Of a stretch of 64,000 nucleotides of DNA, positions 1 to 9,074 are shown in pieces. The notes beneath the pieces were generated by a model. The model did no database searches. It was not told where the DNA came from and worked only from the letters and a program-made list of their open reading frames with translations. This stretch comes from an uncultured Eubacteriales bacterium. GTDB taxonomy: Bacteria; Bacillota; Clostridia; Oscillospirales; CAG-272. Position 1 is the first letter of the stretch; each line of letters begins with the position of its first letter. A program made the position numbers and the translations under genes. Where the stretch lies: positions 1 to 64,000 of the forward strand of contig CAKRQU010000001.1 of NCBI GenBank assembly GCA_934394585.1. Reading direction: 5' to 3'.

Positions 1-560
1 AACTACCTCGCACCCCGTCGAGTCAGCCGCAAAAAGTAATGCGCGGCAAGTATGTGCTATATATAGCAAATCAAAAATATTTTTGTCTATCCCTTTAGCA
101 CATCATCAGCCATACCGCGCGTGCGAACAAAGTATGCCGCAAAAAGCGAGCAGATTCGACGGGGTGGATGGTGCCACGCCGAAAGTTTAGCTATACTTCC
201 CACTATAGGCTAAACTCCTACTATGCGAGCATGGCTTGATGGACATCGAGTCGGGGCGGCTATGGCTAAAATCTGCACAGACAAAAGTCCGTGTTAAGCG
301 TGGATTTGAGCCATACTTCCGGTTTAGTCTATGGTCGGACTGTCGGGGCAGTATGTTCGCACGAGTCGCCGCGAGGCGACACAGAAAGAGTTCAAAAGAG
401 GAATGCTTTCCTCTTTTTGACTTTTGGTACTTTTGGTCACGCAAAAGTACACCCCGTCCTCCTGTGAGGAGGAATTAACTTTTGTTTCTTTGCCCAAAGA
501 AAAACAAAACACGGGCGGCACGTGCCGCCCGCTTCTTTTTTTCTCATTTTTTAAAAGAAA
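1..560 (+). repeat. Dispersed intergenic repeat, copy A (cut by window edge)
   Basis: The left end is missing because the window starts inside it. Blocks shared with the other copies are CACCCCGTCGAGT at about 11-23, the perfect palindrome TGCTATATATAGCA (55-68), ATTCGACGGGGTGG near 153, a GAGGAA/TTCCTC hairpin near 400-420, and the hairpin GTACTTTT-N8-AAAAGTAC (427-450). It closes with a GGGCGGC/GCCGCCC hairpin and a T-run at about 513-545, which on the minus strand can serve as terminator for the DUF4317 gene. No reading frame is conserved between copies, so I treat it as non-coding. Confidence 0.85.
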
Positions 561-571
561 AATGCTTTCGC

Positions 572-1705
572 TCATTCGCCTATTTTCATATCAAGCCCGT
601 TGAGCTCCACGCCTTCATCGGCGAGTATCATTATGTATTTTGCGCCGCCTATCACCTGTGTGCGCACGAGATCGCTTTTGTCGGGCGCTACTTTTATTAT
701 CACATCGGGGGTGCGAAGCTCAAATTTTTTCGTATTTATCAGATTTTTGGGATCCAGCTCCGTCATATCGCCGAAATTTTCACGGAAACTTTCGGAAAAA
801 GCGGTAAGCCCTTCTTCCGACGCGCCGCAATCGGTGAGTATTTCTTTTATTTCCGTGCCGGTGAGCATGAGCGGTTCATCACTGCCGCTCGCCTTGTGCT
901 CCTCGGTTTTTTCTTCTATGCGGCGGCGCATTTCCTTTATCGCCGTCAGATCGCATGCATCCGCGAGCGTTTCGGAAACGAGCGCGCGGAAATTTTCTTC
1001 CTGAACATCCGCAGGCATCGGGATATCATTTCCGAAAATCGCATTTGTAAAATCGGAATGAGAATCCTTTGTATTTCTGGTATAGAAAAGCGCGCCGTAA
1101 ATATTTGTCCTGCGGCAGTCAAACGCGGGGAAAAGAAATCCCGTTTCGGGTGCCGATACGGCGCTTGCTCCCGCGCTGTTTATGAAAAGCTTTTCCGCCG
1201 GATCGTAAGTAAGCGAAGCTTTGGAAGCTTTCACGGGGCATATCGAGCAGATTATATGCGAAAATATTTCGCTCGAATCATCGGCGAGAGTATTTCCGTC
1301 CGCATGACGGAAAGGCACGTCGTATTTTGCATGGGTGAGAAGTATCACATAATTATCTTTCAGTGTCAGCGATTTCGATACGAGAGCATAGAAATCCTTC
1401 AGCGCTTCCGCATCGGCAAGCTCGCTCGTGCGCAGGCGCGACAGCAGTTTATATTCCGCGCCGTCCGAAACCTGAGCTGTCGAAAAATCCATGCAGAAAA
1501 GATTTTTGGAAAGAGAGCCGGAAAGCGTTTTCTTGAAAATAAAAAGATATTTTTCCGCCTCATCCTCGCTCATCAGACCGAGCGGGCGGGAAAATTCCGC
1601 TATTATTTCGCCGCTTGCGTTTACATAGCAACCGCAAACGGATGATATCGTACTCCTGTCGGGATTTAAAGTTTTTCTTATTTCGGAAATTTCTTTTGTG
1701 TTCAT
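572..1705 (-). CDS. DUF4317 domain protein
   Basis: This 377-residue soluble protein matches the DUF4317 family, recognisable from the N-terminus (NTKEISEIRKTLNPDRSTI followed by a CGCYV segment and then KTLSG). Members are common in Clostridia and have no established function that I know of. There is no signal peptide or membrane segment. It is the second gene of a minus-strand pair, 19 nt downstream of the membrane-fused spermidine synthase-like gene, and is probably co-transcribed from the promoter at 3348-3376. The 3' end abuts repeat copy A, whose GC-rich hairpin probably terminates the transcript. The family call is firm; the function is unknown. Confidence 0.85.
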   Translation of the reverse strand: MNTKEISEIRKTLNPDRSTISSVCGCYVNASGEIIAEFSRPLGLMSEDEAEKYLFIFKKTLSGSLSKNLFCMDFSTAQVSDGAEYKLLSRLRTSELADAEALKDFYALVSKSLTLKDNYVILLTHAKYDVPFRHADGNTLADDSSEIFSHIICSICPVKASKASLTYDPAEKLFINSAGASAVSAPETGFLFPAFDCRRTNIYGALFYTRNTKDSHSDFTNAIFGNDIPMPADVQEENFRALVSETLADACDLTAIKEMRRRIEEKTEEHKASGSDEPLMLTGTEIKEILTDCGASEEGLTAFSESFRENFGDMTELDPKNLINTKKFELRTPDVIIKVAPDKSDLVRTQVIGGAKYIMILADEGVELNGLDMKIGE

Positions 1706-1724
1706 TTTTTACCTCATTTAAAAT

Positions 1725-3320
1725 TTATACCAGTTTGCCGGAGATGAGCATGTCGAAAAGCTCGCCGAGGCTTTTGCCTTTTATCATTTCTTTTACCGAT
1801 GAAAGCTCGTCAGATATCATTTCATCCAGCACACGCATGCCGAGCAGTTCCACAGGCGCTTTGTCATCGGTGAGAATATAGCCGTTTGCTTCCTTTTTTT
1901 CCAGCGAATTATATACGCCGGTAAAAAACGGCTGAAGATTTTCGGAAAGAGAAGCAATATTTTCTTCCATTTTCTCGCGGCAGTCAAATCCGCAGGAGGC
2001 GAAAAGCTCTATGTTCGTTCCTCCCGTGGTGTACGTATACGCGCAGTCGAAAACGGTAAGTATCGTACCGGTAAGATAATCGTTTATCCCGCCTTCGTTT
2101 TCGGTATACATATTCATATTTACCACCATTACGCCGTTTTCGGTGAGATGATCGCGGACCATGCCGAAAAATTCGCGGCTCGAAATATGAAAAGGAATAG
2201 TGATATCCTGATATGCATCCACCATTATCACATCATATTTTTTATCCGTCTGCGAAATGAAAGCTCTGCCGTCGCCGACATAAACATCCACGTTTTCCGA
2301 CATATCGAAATATTTATAAGCCAGATCGACTATTTTTTTGTCTATTTCCACGCCGTCGATATCTTTTATGCCGAAATATTTTTCGCATTGCGAAGCGAAT
2401 GTACCCGTGCCGAGTCCGAGTATACATACGGATATATCCTCCGGTTCACCGCTTTTTGCCATTACCGGTGCGGCGAGAGCATAATCGTAATACATGCCCG
2501 TGAGCCCGTCGCCTTTGCGTTTTATGGATTGCACGCCGAAAAGCACATTTGTGGAAAGAATGACGGAGCTGTCGTTTTCCTCCACGCGCAGATAGTTATA
2601 AACGGATTCTCCCTCGTAAAGTATATTGTCCGCCCAGAAGGCGACGCCTATATTCATCGAAAGTATACCGAGCACGAGCGCGATTGCCGCTATAACCGAG
2701 GTGCGTATGATAAATTTCTTTCTTAAAACAAAATATATTATACATACGATATAGAGAAGCGACGCGAATATGACAAAAGTAAGAGCCGTGCCGACAAAAG
2801 GAATAGTGACAAATGTCGGCAGGAATGTACCTATGATACTGCCCACGGTATTGCATGCCTCGATGATGCCGACTGTCCTGCCGCTTTCCTCAAGACCGGA
2901 AACCGCAAATTTCACCAGATTGGGAGTTACCATGCCGAGCACGAGCAGCGGGAAAACAAAAACAAGTATACAGGATACAAAAGCAGCCCATATAAGATAA
3001 TTGTGAGAAACAAAAAGTGCCAGCAGCACAGCCACGCCCGATATTATGAATTTGCCTGCGAGCGGTATGAGCATAGTCCATGTAGCTGCGGCGAAAATCC
3101 AGATAAAAAGTTTGTCGGGGGTTTTGCTTTTATCAGCCATTTTGCCGCCGATAATATTTCCCAGTGCCATAGCTATCATTATCGTGCCTATGATGATGGT
3201 CCATACGATCTGCGATGATGAAAAATACGGAGCCATGAGGCGGGAAGCGCCCAGTTCTATTGCCATTACGGAAAGTCCGGAAAAAAAGCCCGTGAGATAG
3301 AAAAGATATTTCTTTTTCAT
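1725..3320 (-). CDS. Membrane-fused spermidine synthase-like protein
   Basis: Residues 1 to about 215 form several transmembrane helices resembling half of an MFS-type transporter. The C-terminal part is a Rossmann methyltransferase-like domain of the polyamine synthase family, with a nucleotide-binding stretch ILGLGTGTFASQ, an acidic GVEIDKK strand end and VMVDAYQD where polyamine synthases have their catalytic Asp. Such fusions are widespread in bacteria; the substrate is not certain and spermidine formation is unproven. I start at the second ATG (3320) because GGAGG sits 5 nt upstream of it and overlaps the earlier ATG at 3332. The promoter is at 3348-3376. It forms an operon with the DUF4317 gene. 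Confidence 0.82.
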   Translation of the reverse strand: MKKKYLFYLTGFFSGLSVMAIELGASRLMAPYFSSSQIVWTIIIGTIMIAMALGNIIGGKMADKSKTPDKLFIWIFAAATWTMLIPLAGKFIISGVAVLLALFVSHNYLIWAAFVSCILVFVFPLLVLGMVTPNLVKFAVSGLEESGRTVGIIEACNTVGSIIGTFLPTFVTIPFVGTALTFVIFASLLYIVCIIYFVLRKKFIIRTSVIAAIALVLGILSMNIGVAFWADNILYEGESVYNYLRVEENDSSVILSTNVLFGVQSIKRKGDGLTGMYYDYALAAPVMAKSGEPEDISVCILGLGTGTFASQCEKYFGIKDIDGVEIDKKIVDLAYKYFDMSENVDVYVGDGRAFISQTDKKYDVIMVDAYQDITIPFHISSREFFGMVRDHLTENGVMVVNMNMYTENEGGINDYLTGTILTVFDCAYTYTTGGTNIELFASCGFDCREKMEENIASLSENLQPFFTGVYNSLEKKEANGYILTDDKAPVELLGMRVLDEMISDELSSVKEMIKGKSLGELFDMLISGKLV

Positions 3321-3347
3321 AGTAGCCTCCATTTTATCGGTGGGTAT

Positions 3348-3376
3348 ATTTTAGCATAAATCGCGTGGTTTTTCAA
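3348..3376 (-). promoter_or_regulatory. Sigma-A promoter of the spermidine synthase-like/DUF4317 operon
   Basis: On the minus strand, TTGAAA (3376-3371), a 17-nt spacer ending in TGC (extended -10), and TAAAAT (3353-3348). Confidence 0.7.
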
Positions 3377-3417
3377 TAATGGCATGAAAAATAATAAAAT
3401 TTCATTGATTTGCACCG

Positions 3418-4345
3418 AATAGGAAGCGGGCGGCGCAGTCGCATACTTGTTTCTTTTCGTAAAAAGAAGGAGAAGCGGGCGTCGCTCGCCGCCCGTGACG
3501 GGGTCGCGCTTTTTATAAAAGCGCAGAAAAAGTTAGTTTTTCTCACGCAGGAGAACGGGGGTGTACTTTTGCGTGACCAAAAGTACCAAAAGTCAAAAAG
3601 AGGAAAGAATTCCTCTTTTAAACTCTTTCTTTGTCGCCTCGCGGCGACTCGTGCGAACATACTGCCCAGACAGTCCGACTATAGACTAAACCGGAAGCGC
3701 AGTTCAAATCCACGCTTAACACGGGATTTAGTCTGTGCGGATTTTGGCTTTAGCCGCCCCAACTCGATGTCCATCAAGCCATGCTTGCATAGTCGGAGTT
3801 TAGCCTATAGTGGGAAGCGTATCAAAAGCCGTGGCGGGAGCCACCCACCCCGTCGAATCTGCTCGCTTTTTGCGGCATACTGTGTTCGCACGCGCGGTAT
3901 GGCTGATGATGTGATGAGAGATGTACTTGAGCTTTTTTGATTTGCTATATATAGCACATACTTGCCGCGCATTGCTTCCTGCGGCTAACTCGACGGGGTG
4001 CGAGGTAGTTTGCAAAGGAGGGCGAGGAGCCTTCCTTTGATGACTTTTGGTACTTTTCGTCAGTGAAAAGTACACCCTCGTCCCCCCGCAGGGGACAGAG
4101 TAGCTTTTCTGCGCTTTTATAAAAAGCGCGACCACCGTTTCTCCTTACGGAGAAAAAAACAATCCCTCACCCGACTTACGTCGGGAGCTCTGACCCTTTC
4201 TCGGCGAAGCCAAGCAACGTGCTACGCACATTGCTTAATTCCCTTGCACAAGGGAGCCAAAAAAGTGGTTTATTTCCTTGCACAAGGGAACTTTTTTGGT
4301 ACTTTTCTTCACAGAAAAGTACGCCCCTCTCTTGGCAAAGATAAA
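3418..4345 (-). repeat. Dispersed intergenic repeat, copy B, with M2 module
   Basis: Full-length copy in minus orientation between the promoter of the gene ending at 3320 and the 3' end of tcdA. Both end hairpins are present: GTACTTTT/AAAAGTAC at 3563-3586 and at 4050-4073. The palindrome TGCTATATATAGCA is at 3943-3956. At the tcdA side an additional module (M2, about 4148-4300) carries the GCAACGTGC/GCACATTGC hairpin and two TTCCCTTG..CAAGGGA palindromes, and is followed by another GTACTTTT/AAAAGTAC hairpin (about 4300-4322). Confidence 0.85.
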
Positions 4346-4352
4346 AACCCAC

Positions 4353-4381
4353 AAAAAAGACCGCCGATCGGCGGCCTTTTT
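4353..4381 (-). terminator. Terminator of typA-tcdA
   Basis: Minus-strand hairpin GGCCGCCG/CGGCGGTC followed by TTTTTTG, 11 nt past the tcdA stop. Confidence 0.8.
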
Positions 4382-4391
4382 GCTTCATATC

Positions 4392-5117
4392 TTATTTTAT
4401 TCCCGTAATAATTCCGAAAACCTCGCTTGCGAGAAGCATCCCCGCCGTCGGCGGCACAAACGAAATGCTCCCGGGCACCTGCCGTTTATTCTCGGGAAGT
4501 GCTGCCTTTCCGGCATAATCGCGGTGAGTTTTTTTCGCCTCTTCTTTTGAATAAACCACACGGAGCTTTTTTATTCCCGCTTCACGCAGCTTACCGCGTA
4601 TCACTTTGGCAAGAGGACATACGGATGTTTTGTAAATATCAGTTATTTCCAGCATTTCGGGATGCAGTTTGTTACCGGTTCCCATGCAGCTCACTATCGG
4701 CACGCCGGCTTTGTCGGCGCGCTTTATCAGTTCCAGTTTTGCCGAAACGGTATCTATCGCATCGACGATGCAATCATATCCCGAAATATCAAAATCGTCC
4801 GCCGTTTCCGGAAGATAAAACATATTGCGTATCTCAATATCGGCATCCGGATCGATATCAAGCGCGCGGCGCTTCATTACTTCGGTTTTCATCTCTCCCA
4901 CAGTGGATGAAAGCGCCACGAGCTGACGATTGATATTTGAAACGGAAACCGTATCATTATCGACAAAAGTAATATGCCCTATGCCCATACGCACGAGTGC
5001 TTCGGCACAAAACGAACCCACGCCGCCTACTCCGAAAAGCGCAACACGCGCGTTTTTCAGCTTTGCCAGCGCATCGTCGCCTATGAGATAAGCCTCTCTT
5101 ATGCGGCGGTCGTCCAT
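4392..5117 (-). CDS. tcdA: tRNA threonylcarbamoyladenosine dehydratase TcdA
   Basis: A 241-residue ThiF/E1-like ATPase that cyclises t6A to ct6A at position 37 of ANN-decoding tRNAs. The glycine-rich nucleotide loop ALFGVGGVGS is at residues 28-37, followed by the FVDNDTVSVSNINRQ segment that binds ATP and Mg in this family, and the conserved DAIDTVSAKLEL stretch. The C-terminal PGSISFVPPTAGM region is typical of TcdA rather than MoeB or ThiF. The start codon shares its A with the typA stop (TAATG), so translation is probably coupled to typA. A strong terminator follows. Confidence 0.93.
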   Translation of the reverse strand: MDDRRIREAYLIGDDALAKLKNARVALFGVGGVGSFCAEALVRMGIGHITFVDNDTVSVSNINRQLVALSSTVGEMKTEVMKRRALDIDPDADIEIRNMFYLPETADDFDISGYDCIVDAIDTVSAKLELIKRADKAGVPIVSCMGTGNKLHPEMLEITDIYKTSVCPLAKVIRGKLREAGIKKLRVVYSKEEAKKTHRDYAGKAALPENKRQVPGSISFVPPTAGMLLASEVFGIITGIK

Positions 5118-6952
5118 TATATCTCGCCTTTCTTTATTTTTCCGGCGAGCTTATAACGCATATCGTTTGAAAGAATGCGCTTGCGCAGACGGATGCTTTT
5201 CGGCGTAACTTCGATAAGCTCATCATCGGCGATAAATTCTATGGCTTCTTCAAGGCTCATTATCTTCGGCGGAACAAGGCGGAGCGCTTCATCTGCGCCC
5301 GAGCTTCTTATAGCCGTAAGATGTTTGTTTTTGCAAACGTTCACGGCGATATCGCCTGATTTCGGGTTTTCGCCGACTATCATGCCTTCATATACGGGGC
5401 ACTGATTGCTGATGAACATGATACCTCTGTCCTGTGCATTGAAAACGCCGTAAGACGTGGATTCGCCGGCTTCGCTCGCCACGAGTGAACCTGTAAAGCG
5501 GCGCGTGATATCGCCTTTATAGGGCTGATATCCGTCGAAAACGGAATTCATCGTGCCTTCACCGCGCGTATCAGTGAGAAATTCGCTTCTGTAGCCGAAA
5601 AGGCATCTCGAAGGAATGACGTATTCCAGACGCATTCTGCTGCCTACGGGCGCCATATTGACCAGTTCGCCCTTGCGTGCGCCGAGCTTTTCCATTACGG
5701 CGCCGCAGCTGTCCTCGGGAACATCGATTTCCACGCGCTCCATCGGCTCGCAGCGCACTCCGTCTATCTCATGATAGAGCACGCGCGGCGTGGAAACGCA
5801 AAGCTCAAAGCCCTCGCGGCGCATTGTTTCTATAAGTATGGAAAGATGCATTTCGCCTCTGCCCGCCACTTTGAAGCAATCCGTGGTTTCACCGTCGGAA
5901 ACGCGCAGCGAAACATCCTTGAGCAATTCTTTATAAAGGCGCTCGCGCAGCTGACGGGATGTGACATATTTGCCTTCCTTGCCTGCAAACGGGCTGTCGT
6001 TTACGGAGAAAGTCATTTCTATCGTCGGCTCGCTCACTTTTACAAATTCGAGCGGCTCGGGGCAATCCACGGATGTCACCGTATCGCCTATAGTGATATT
6101 TTCAGCGCCGGAGAAGCATATAATATCGCCCACCTTCGCCTCGGTAACGGGGATACGGCGCAGACCGTCTATCTGGCTGATGCTGACTATTTTTGTTTTC
6201 TTTGGCGCGGTATCCTTGTCATGATAATTGCATATCATGGCTTCCTGATTCTGACGGATAACGCCGCGCTCTATTCTGCCTATGCCTATTCTGCCGACAT
6301 AATCATTGTAGTCGATAGAAGAAACCAGCAGTTGGAGAGGACCGTTTTCATCGCCCTCGGGCGCGGGAATATAATCGAGTATGGTATCAAAAAGCGGTTT
6401 CAGATCCTTGCCCGGCTCGTAAGGAGAAAATGAAGCCGTACCCGCTCTGCCCGAGCACCAGAGCACGGGTCCGTCGAGCTGTTCATCGGAAGCATTCAGA
6501 TCCATGAGAAGCTCCAGTATCTCGTCGCCCACCTCATCAAGACGGGCATCGGGACGGTCTATTTTGTTTACCACCACGATTACGGGATGACCGAGCTCCA
6601 GCGCGCGCTGAAGCACAAAACGTGTCTGCGGCATGGGTCCTTCAGCCGCGTCAACGAGAAGAATTACTCCGTTTACCATTTTCAGTATACGTTCCACTTC
6701 GCCGCTGAAATCCGCGTGTCCGGGCGTATCGACGATATTTATTTTTACGCCGTTATAATGTACGGCTGTGTTTTTTGCGAGAATTGTAATGCCGCGTTCA
6801 CGCTCCAGTGCATTGGAGTCCATCACGCGCTCTTCCGTCGCCTGGTTTTCTCTGTAAATTCCGCCCTGACGGAGCATTTCGTCAACAAGCGTAGTTTTGC
6901 CGTGGTCGACGTGCGCTATTATCGCCACATTACGAAGATCATTTCTTACCAC
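5117..6952 (-). CDS. typA: Translational GTPase TypA/BipA
   Basis: A 611-residue ribosome-associated GTPase of the EF-G superfamily that helps 50S subunit assembly and stress growth. G1 is AHVDHGKTT (near residue 14), followed by the switch I region ERERGIT, G3 DTPGHADF and G4 NKIDRPDA. Domains II, III and V and the TypA-specific C-terminal domain follow; the length is normal for the family. The minus-strand promoter is at 7003-7031. The stop codon overlaps the tcdA start by one base. Confidence 0.97.
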   Translation of the reverse strand: MVRNDLRNVAIIAHVDHGKTTLVDEMLRQGGIYRENQATEERVMDSNALERERGITILAKNTAVHYNGVKINIVDTPGHADFSGEVERILKMVNGVILLVDAAEGPMPQTRFVLQRALELGHPVIVVVNKIDRPDARLDEVGDEILELLMDLNASDEQLDGPVLWCSGRAGTASFSPYEPGKDLKPLFDTILDYIPAPEGDENGPLQLLVSSIDYNDYVGRIGIGRIERGVIRQNQEAMICNYHDKDTAPKKTKIVSISQIDGLRRIPVTEAKVGDIICFSGAENITIGDTVTSVDCPEPLEFVKVSEPTIEMTFSVNDSPFAGKEGKYVTSRQLRERLYKELLKDVSLRVSDGETTDCFKVAGRGEMHLSILIETMRREGFELCVSTPRVLYHEIDGVRCEPMERVEIDVPEDSCGAVMEKLGARKGELVNMAPVGSRMRLEYVIPSRCLFGYRSEFLTDTRGEGTMNSVFDGYQPYKGDITRRFTGSLVASEAGESTSYGVFNAQDRGIMFISNQCPVYEGMIVGENPKSGDIAVNVCKNKHLTAIRSSGADEALRLVPPKIMSLEEAIEFIADDELIEVTPKSIRLRKRILSNDMRYKLAGKIKKGEI

Positions 6953-7002
6953 AGTTATCTCCTGCCTTTATTTTTGGATTTTCATGATTTACACAATTGG
7001 TT

Positions 7003-7031
7003 ATTATAGCATAAAAAATAGAAAAAGTCTA
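7003..7031 (-). promoter_or_regulatory. Promoter of typA-tcdA
   Basis: Minus strand: weak -35 TAGACT (7031-7026), 17-nt spacer ending TGC, perfect -10 TATAAT (7008-7003). The extended -10 probably compensates for the weak -35. Confidence 0.6.
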
Positions 7032-7052
7032 TATATTTTGCCCTATTTTTTC

Positions 7053-7100
7053 AAAAAAATCTCCGTAAATAAGCGATTTCTGTCACTTTTTACGGAGATT
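7053..7100 (-). terminator. Terminator of the zinc-ribbon gene
   Basis: A 12-bp stem AATCTCCGTAAA/TTTACGGAGATT with a loop of about 19 nt, followed on the minus strand by seven T residues. It starts directly after the stop codon at 7106. Confidence 0.75.
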
Positions 7101-7105
7101 TTATT

Positions 7106-7483
7106 TTATTTGAGCTTTGCGCCGCAGTTTTCGCAGAAATTGTGGTCATCTTTTACGGGAGTGCCGCAATACGGGCAGAAATTTGTTCTGCCGCCCTCGT
7201 CGCTTCTGTCTTTCACGCTGTATTTTTCATTTAGCGGATCGGGTTCTTCTCTGCTGTCCACTATATCAAATGATGAATAGCGGTTTTTACCCTTGGCATT
7301 TTTGAAATTATATATCGTGGTTGTCGTGGCGAGCGCGACAAAACACAGACCGAAAATCGGAAAAATTACGGGAGCGCCCATAGAAACGGCAATAACAGTC
7401 CATCCTATGCTGAAAATTATGGCAAATATTCCTCCGAAACCGCTCATCATGGAAGGCCCTCTTCCCGGTTTTATACTTTTCAT
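7106..7483 (-). CDS. Two-helix membrane protein with C-terminal zinc ribbon
   Basis: A 125-residue protein with two hydrophobic segments (about residues 13-31 and 37-54), a charged linker containing SREEPDPLNEKY, and a C-terminal zinc ribbon made of CPYCG and CENCG. This arrangement recurs in small Clostridia membrane proteins of unknown role; the ribbon is presumably cytoplasmic. It is monocistronic, with its own promoter (7512-7540), a GGAGGTG ribosome binding site and a terminator. Repeat copy C begins directly upstream of its -35 box. Confidence 0.75.
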   Translation of the reverse strand: MKSIKPGRGPSMMSGFGGIFAIIFSIGWTVIAVSMGAPVIFPIFGLCFVALATTTTIYNFKNAKGKNRYSSFDIVDSREEPDPLNEKYSVKDRSDEGGRTNFCPYCGTPVKDDHNFCENCGAKLK

Positions 7484-7511
7484 AAAATCACCTCCGAAAA
7501 TACTTTATTAT

Positions 7512-7540
7512 ATTGTAGCATAAATCCGCAAAAAAATCAA
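7512..7540 (-). promoter_or_regulatory. Promoter of the zinc-ribbon gene
   Basis: Minus strand: TTGATT (7540-7535), 17-nt spacer ending TGC, TACAAT (7517-7512). The repeat begins at 7541, so the element abuts this promoter. Confidence 0.6.
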
Positions 7541-8340
7541 GCGGGAAGATTCTTTTGGCAAAAGAAACAAAATAACACGGGCGGCAAGCGCAGCCCGTAA
7601 AGGGGGTCGCGCTTTTCACTGACGAAGAGGAGGGTTCAGGGTGGCGGAGCCACCTCTGAACGGCGTCGCCGAGACGGAGTCAGCGGCAAAAGTCATCAAA
7701 GGAAGGCTCCTCGCCCTCCTTTGCAAACTACCTCGCACCCCGTCGAGTCAGCCGCAGGAAGTAATGCGCGGCAAGTATGTGCTATATATAGCAAATCGAA
7801 AAGCTTTTGTCTATCTCTCATCATATCATCAGCCATACCGCGCGTGCGAACAAAGTACGCCGCAAAAAGCGAGCAGATTCGACGGGGTGGGTGGTTCCCG
7901 CCGAAAGTTCAGCTACGCTTCCCACTATAGGCTAAACTCCGACGGAGCGAGCAGGGCTTGATGGACATCGAGTCGGGGCGGCTAAAGATTAAATTTGAAC
8001 AGGCAAAAGTCCGTGTTAAGCGGGGATCTGAACTGCGCTTCCGGTTTTGTCTACGGTTGGACTGTCGGGGCAGTATGTTCGCACCGGTCGCCGCAAGGCG
8101 ACAGAAGGAGATGAAAAGAGGAATTGACACATACGCGCAGCGTGTGTGTCGGCGTCGCCGAGACAGGAGTTAATACCTTCCTCTTTTTGACTTTTGGTAC
8201 TTTTCTTCATAGAAAAGTACACCCCGTCCTCCTGCGAGGAGAAAGTAACTTTTTGTTTCTTTGCACAAAGAAAAACAAAACACGGGCGGCAAGCGCCGCC
8301 CGATTTTTTCCGCCTTTTTTCTTTTAAAGAAAATCCTCTC
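7541..8340 (+). repeat. Dispersed intergenic repeat, copy C, with M3 and M4 insertions
   Basis: Nearly complete copy in plus orientation. Its left end hairpin is interrupted by module M3 (about 7627-7680, with the GTTCAGAGGTGGC/GCCACCCTGAAC-type hairpin). The loop of its right GAGGAA/TTCCTC hairpin is extended by module M4 (about 8124-8171, with a GACACATACGC/GCGTGTGTGTC hairpin). The final GGGCGGC/GCCGCCC hairpin (about 8283-8303) lies next to the 3' end of the SDR gene and can terminate it. Confidence 0.85.
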
Positions 8341-8342
8341 GC

Positions 8343-9062
8343 TCACAGGCAAAATCCGCCATCGACGGAAATGACCTGCCCCGTAATGAACGAGGCATCT
8401 TCGGAAGCGAGAAAATATATCGGTGCCGCTATTTCTGACGGCGATGCTATACGCGAAAGCGGCGTTTTTTCGGCGAGAATGCGCATATCTTCTTCACTGT
8501 AGCAGGCGTTCATTTTGGTATCGACTACGCCGGGGGCAACGCAGTTTACACGGATATCCGCCGTGGCGAGCTCCTTTGCCAGTGCGCGGGTAAGCCCGCC
8601 GAGCGCGGATTTTGAGGCAGAGTATGCGCTTTCATTTGCGGCGCCGGATATCCCCCACATAGAGGAAACAAATATTATGCTTCCGCCGCAGGTCATTTCA
8701 CGCGCCGCCGCCTGAGCCGAAAAAAAGGCACCTTTTGTATTTATATTCATTATTTTATCGAAATCATTTTCGGTTTCCGAAAAGAGCGGGCACGCATGCG
8801 CTACACCCGCACATATCACGGCGGCATTTATTTTGCCGAATTCAAAAACAGCCTTTGCCGCGAAGCTGCGCAGGGAAGATATATCGCATACATCACAGTA
8901 AAAAGGCACTATTTTGCCCGCATATTCTTTGCCTGCAAAATATTCGGCAAATTTTTCATTGCTTTTGTACCCCGCGAGAACATTCCATCCGCGCTTTGCA
9001 AAAAGCTCCGCGCAGGCTTTGCCTATTCCGCCCGATGCGCCTGTTATGATAACGCTTTTCAT
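8343..9062 (-). CDS. SDR oxidoreductase, FabG-like (possibly YmfI)
   Basis: A 239-residue short-chain dehydrogenase/reductase with NAD(P)-binding TGASGGIGKA at residues 7-16, the NNAG-equivalent ICAGVAH, catalytic Ser in VSSMWG and YSASK with Tyr and Lys. It ends ITGQVISVDGGFCL, as FabG-like enzymes do. It could be a 3-oxoacyl-ACP reductase, but no fatty acid genes are nearby. The YmfF and YmfH relatives at 30-32.6 kb make YmfI, the EF-P 5-aminopentanone reductase, an alternative. It is the last gene of an HD-ANTAR-SDR operon, 12 nt after the ANTAR gene. The SDR family is certain; the substrate is not. Confidence 0.8.
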   Translation of the reverse strand: MKSVIITGASGGIGKACAELFAKRGWNVLAGYKSNEKFAEYFAGKEYAGKIVPFYCDVCDISSLRSFAAKAVFEFGKINAAVICAGVAHACPLFSETENDFDKIMNINTKGAFFSAQAAAREMTCGGSIIFVSSMWGISGAANESAYSASKSALGGLTRALAKELATADIRVNCVAPGVVDTKMNACYSEEDMRILAEKTPLSRIASPSEIAAPIYFLASEDASFITGQVISVDGGFCL

Positions 9063-9074
9063 GCTTATCTCCTT

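Noticed and set aside
236..478. ORF beginning MMDIESGRL that recurs in repeat copies A, C and H
   Set aside because: The frame is broken by an early TAG in copy D and diverges in B, E and G; conservation follows nucleotide structure, not codons. It is part of the non-coding repeat.
7721..7930. ORF with QTTSHPVES..NARQVCAIYSKSK recurring in repeat copies B, C and G
   Set aside because: Copies shift frame relative to one another downstream of the palindrome and no copy has a ribosome binding site; treated as a shadow of the repeat.
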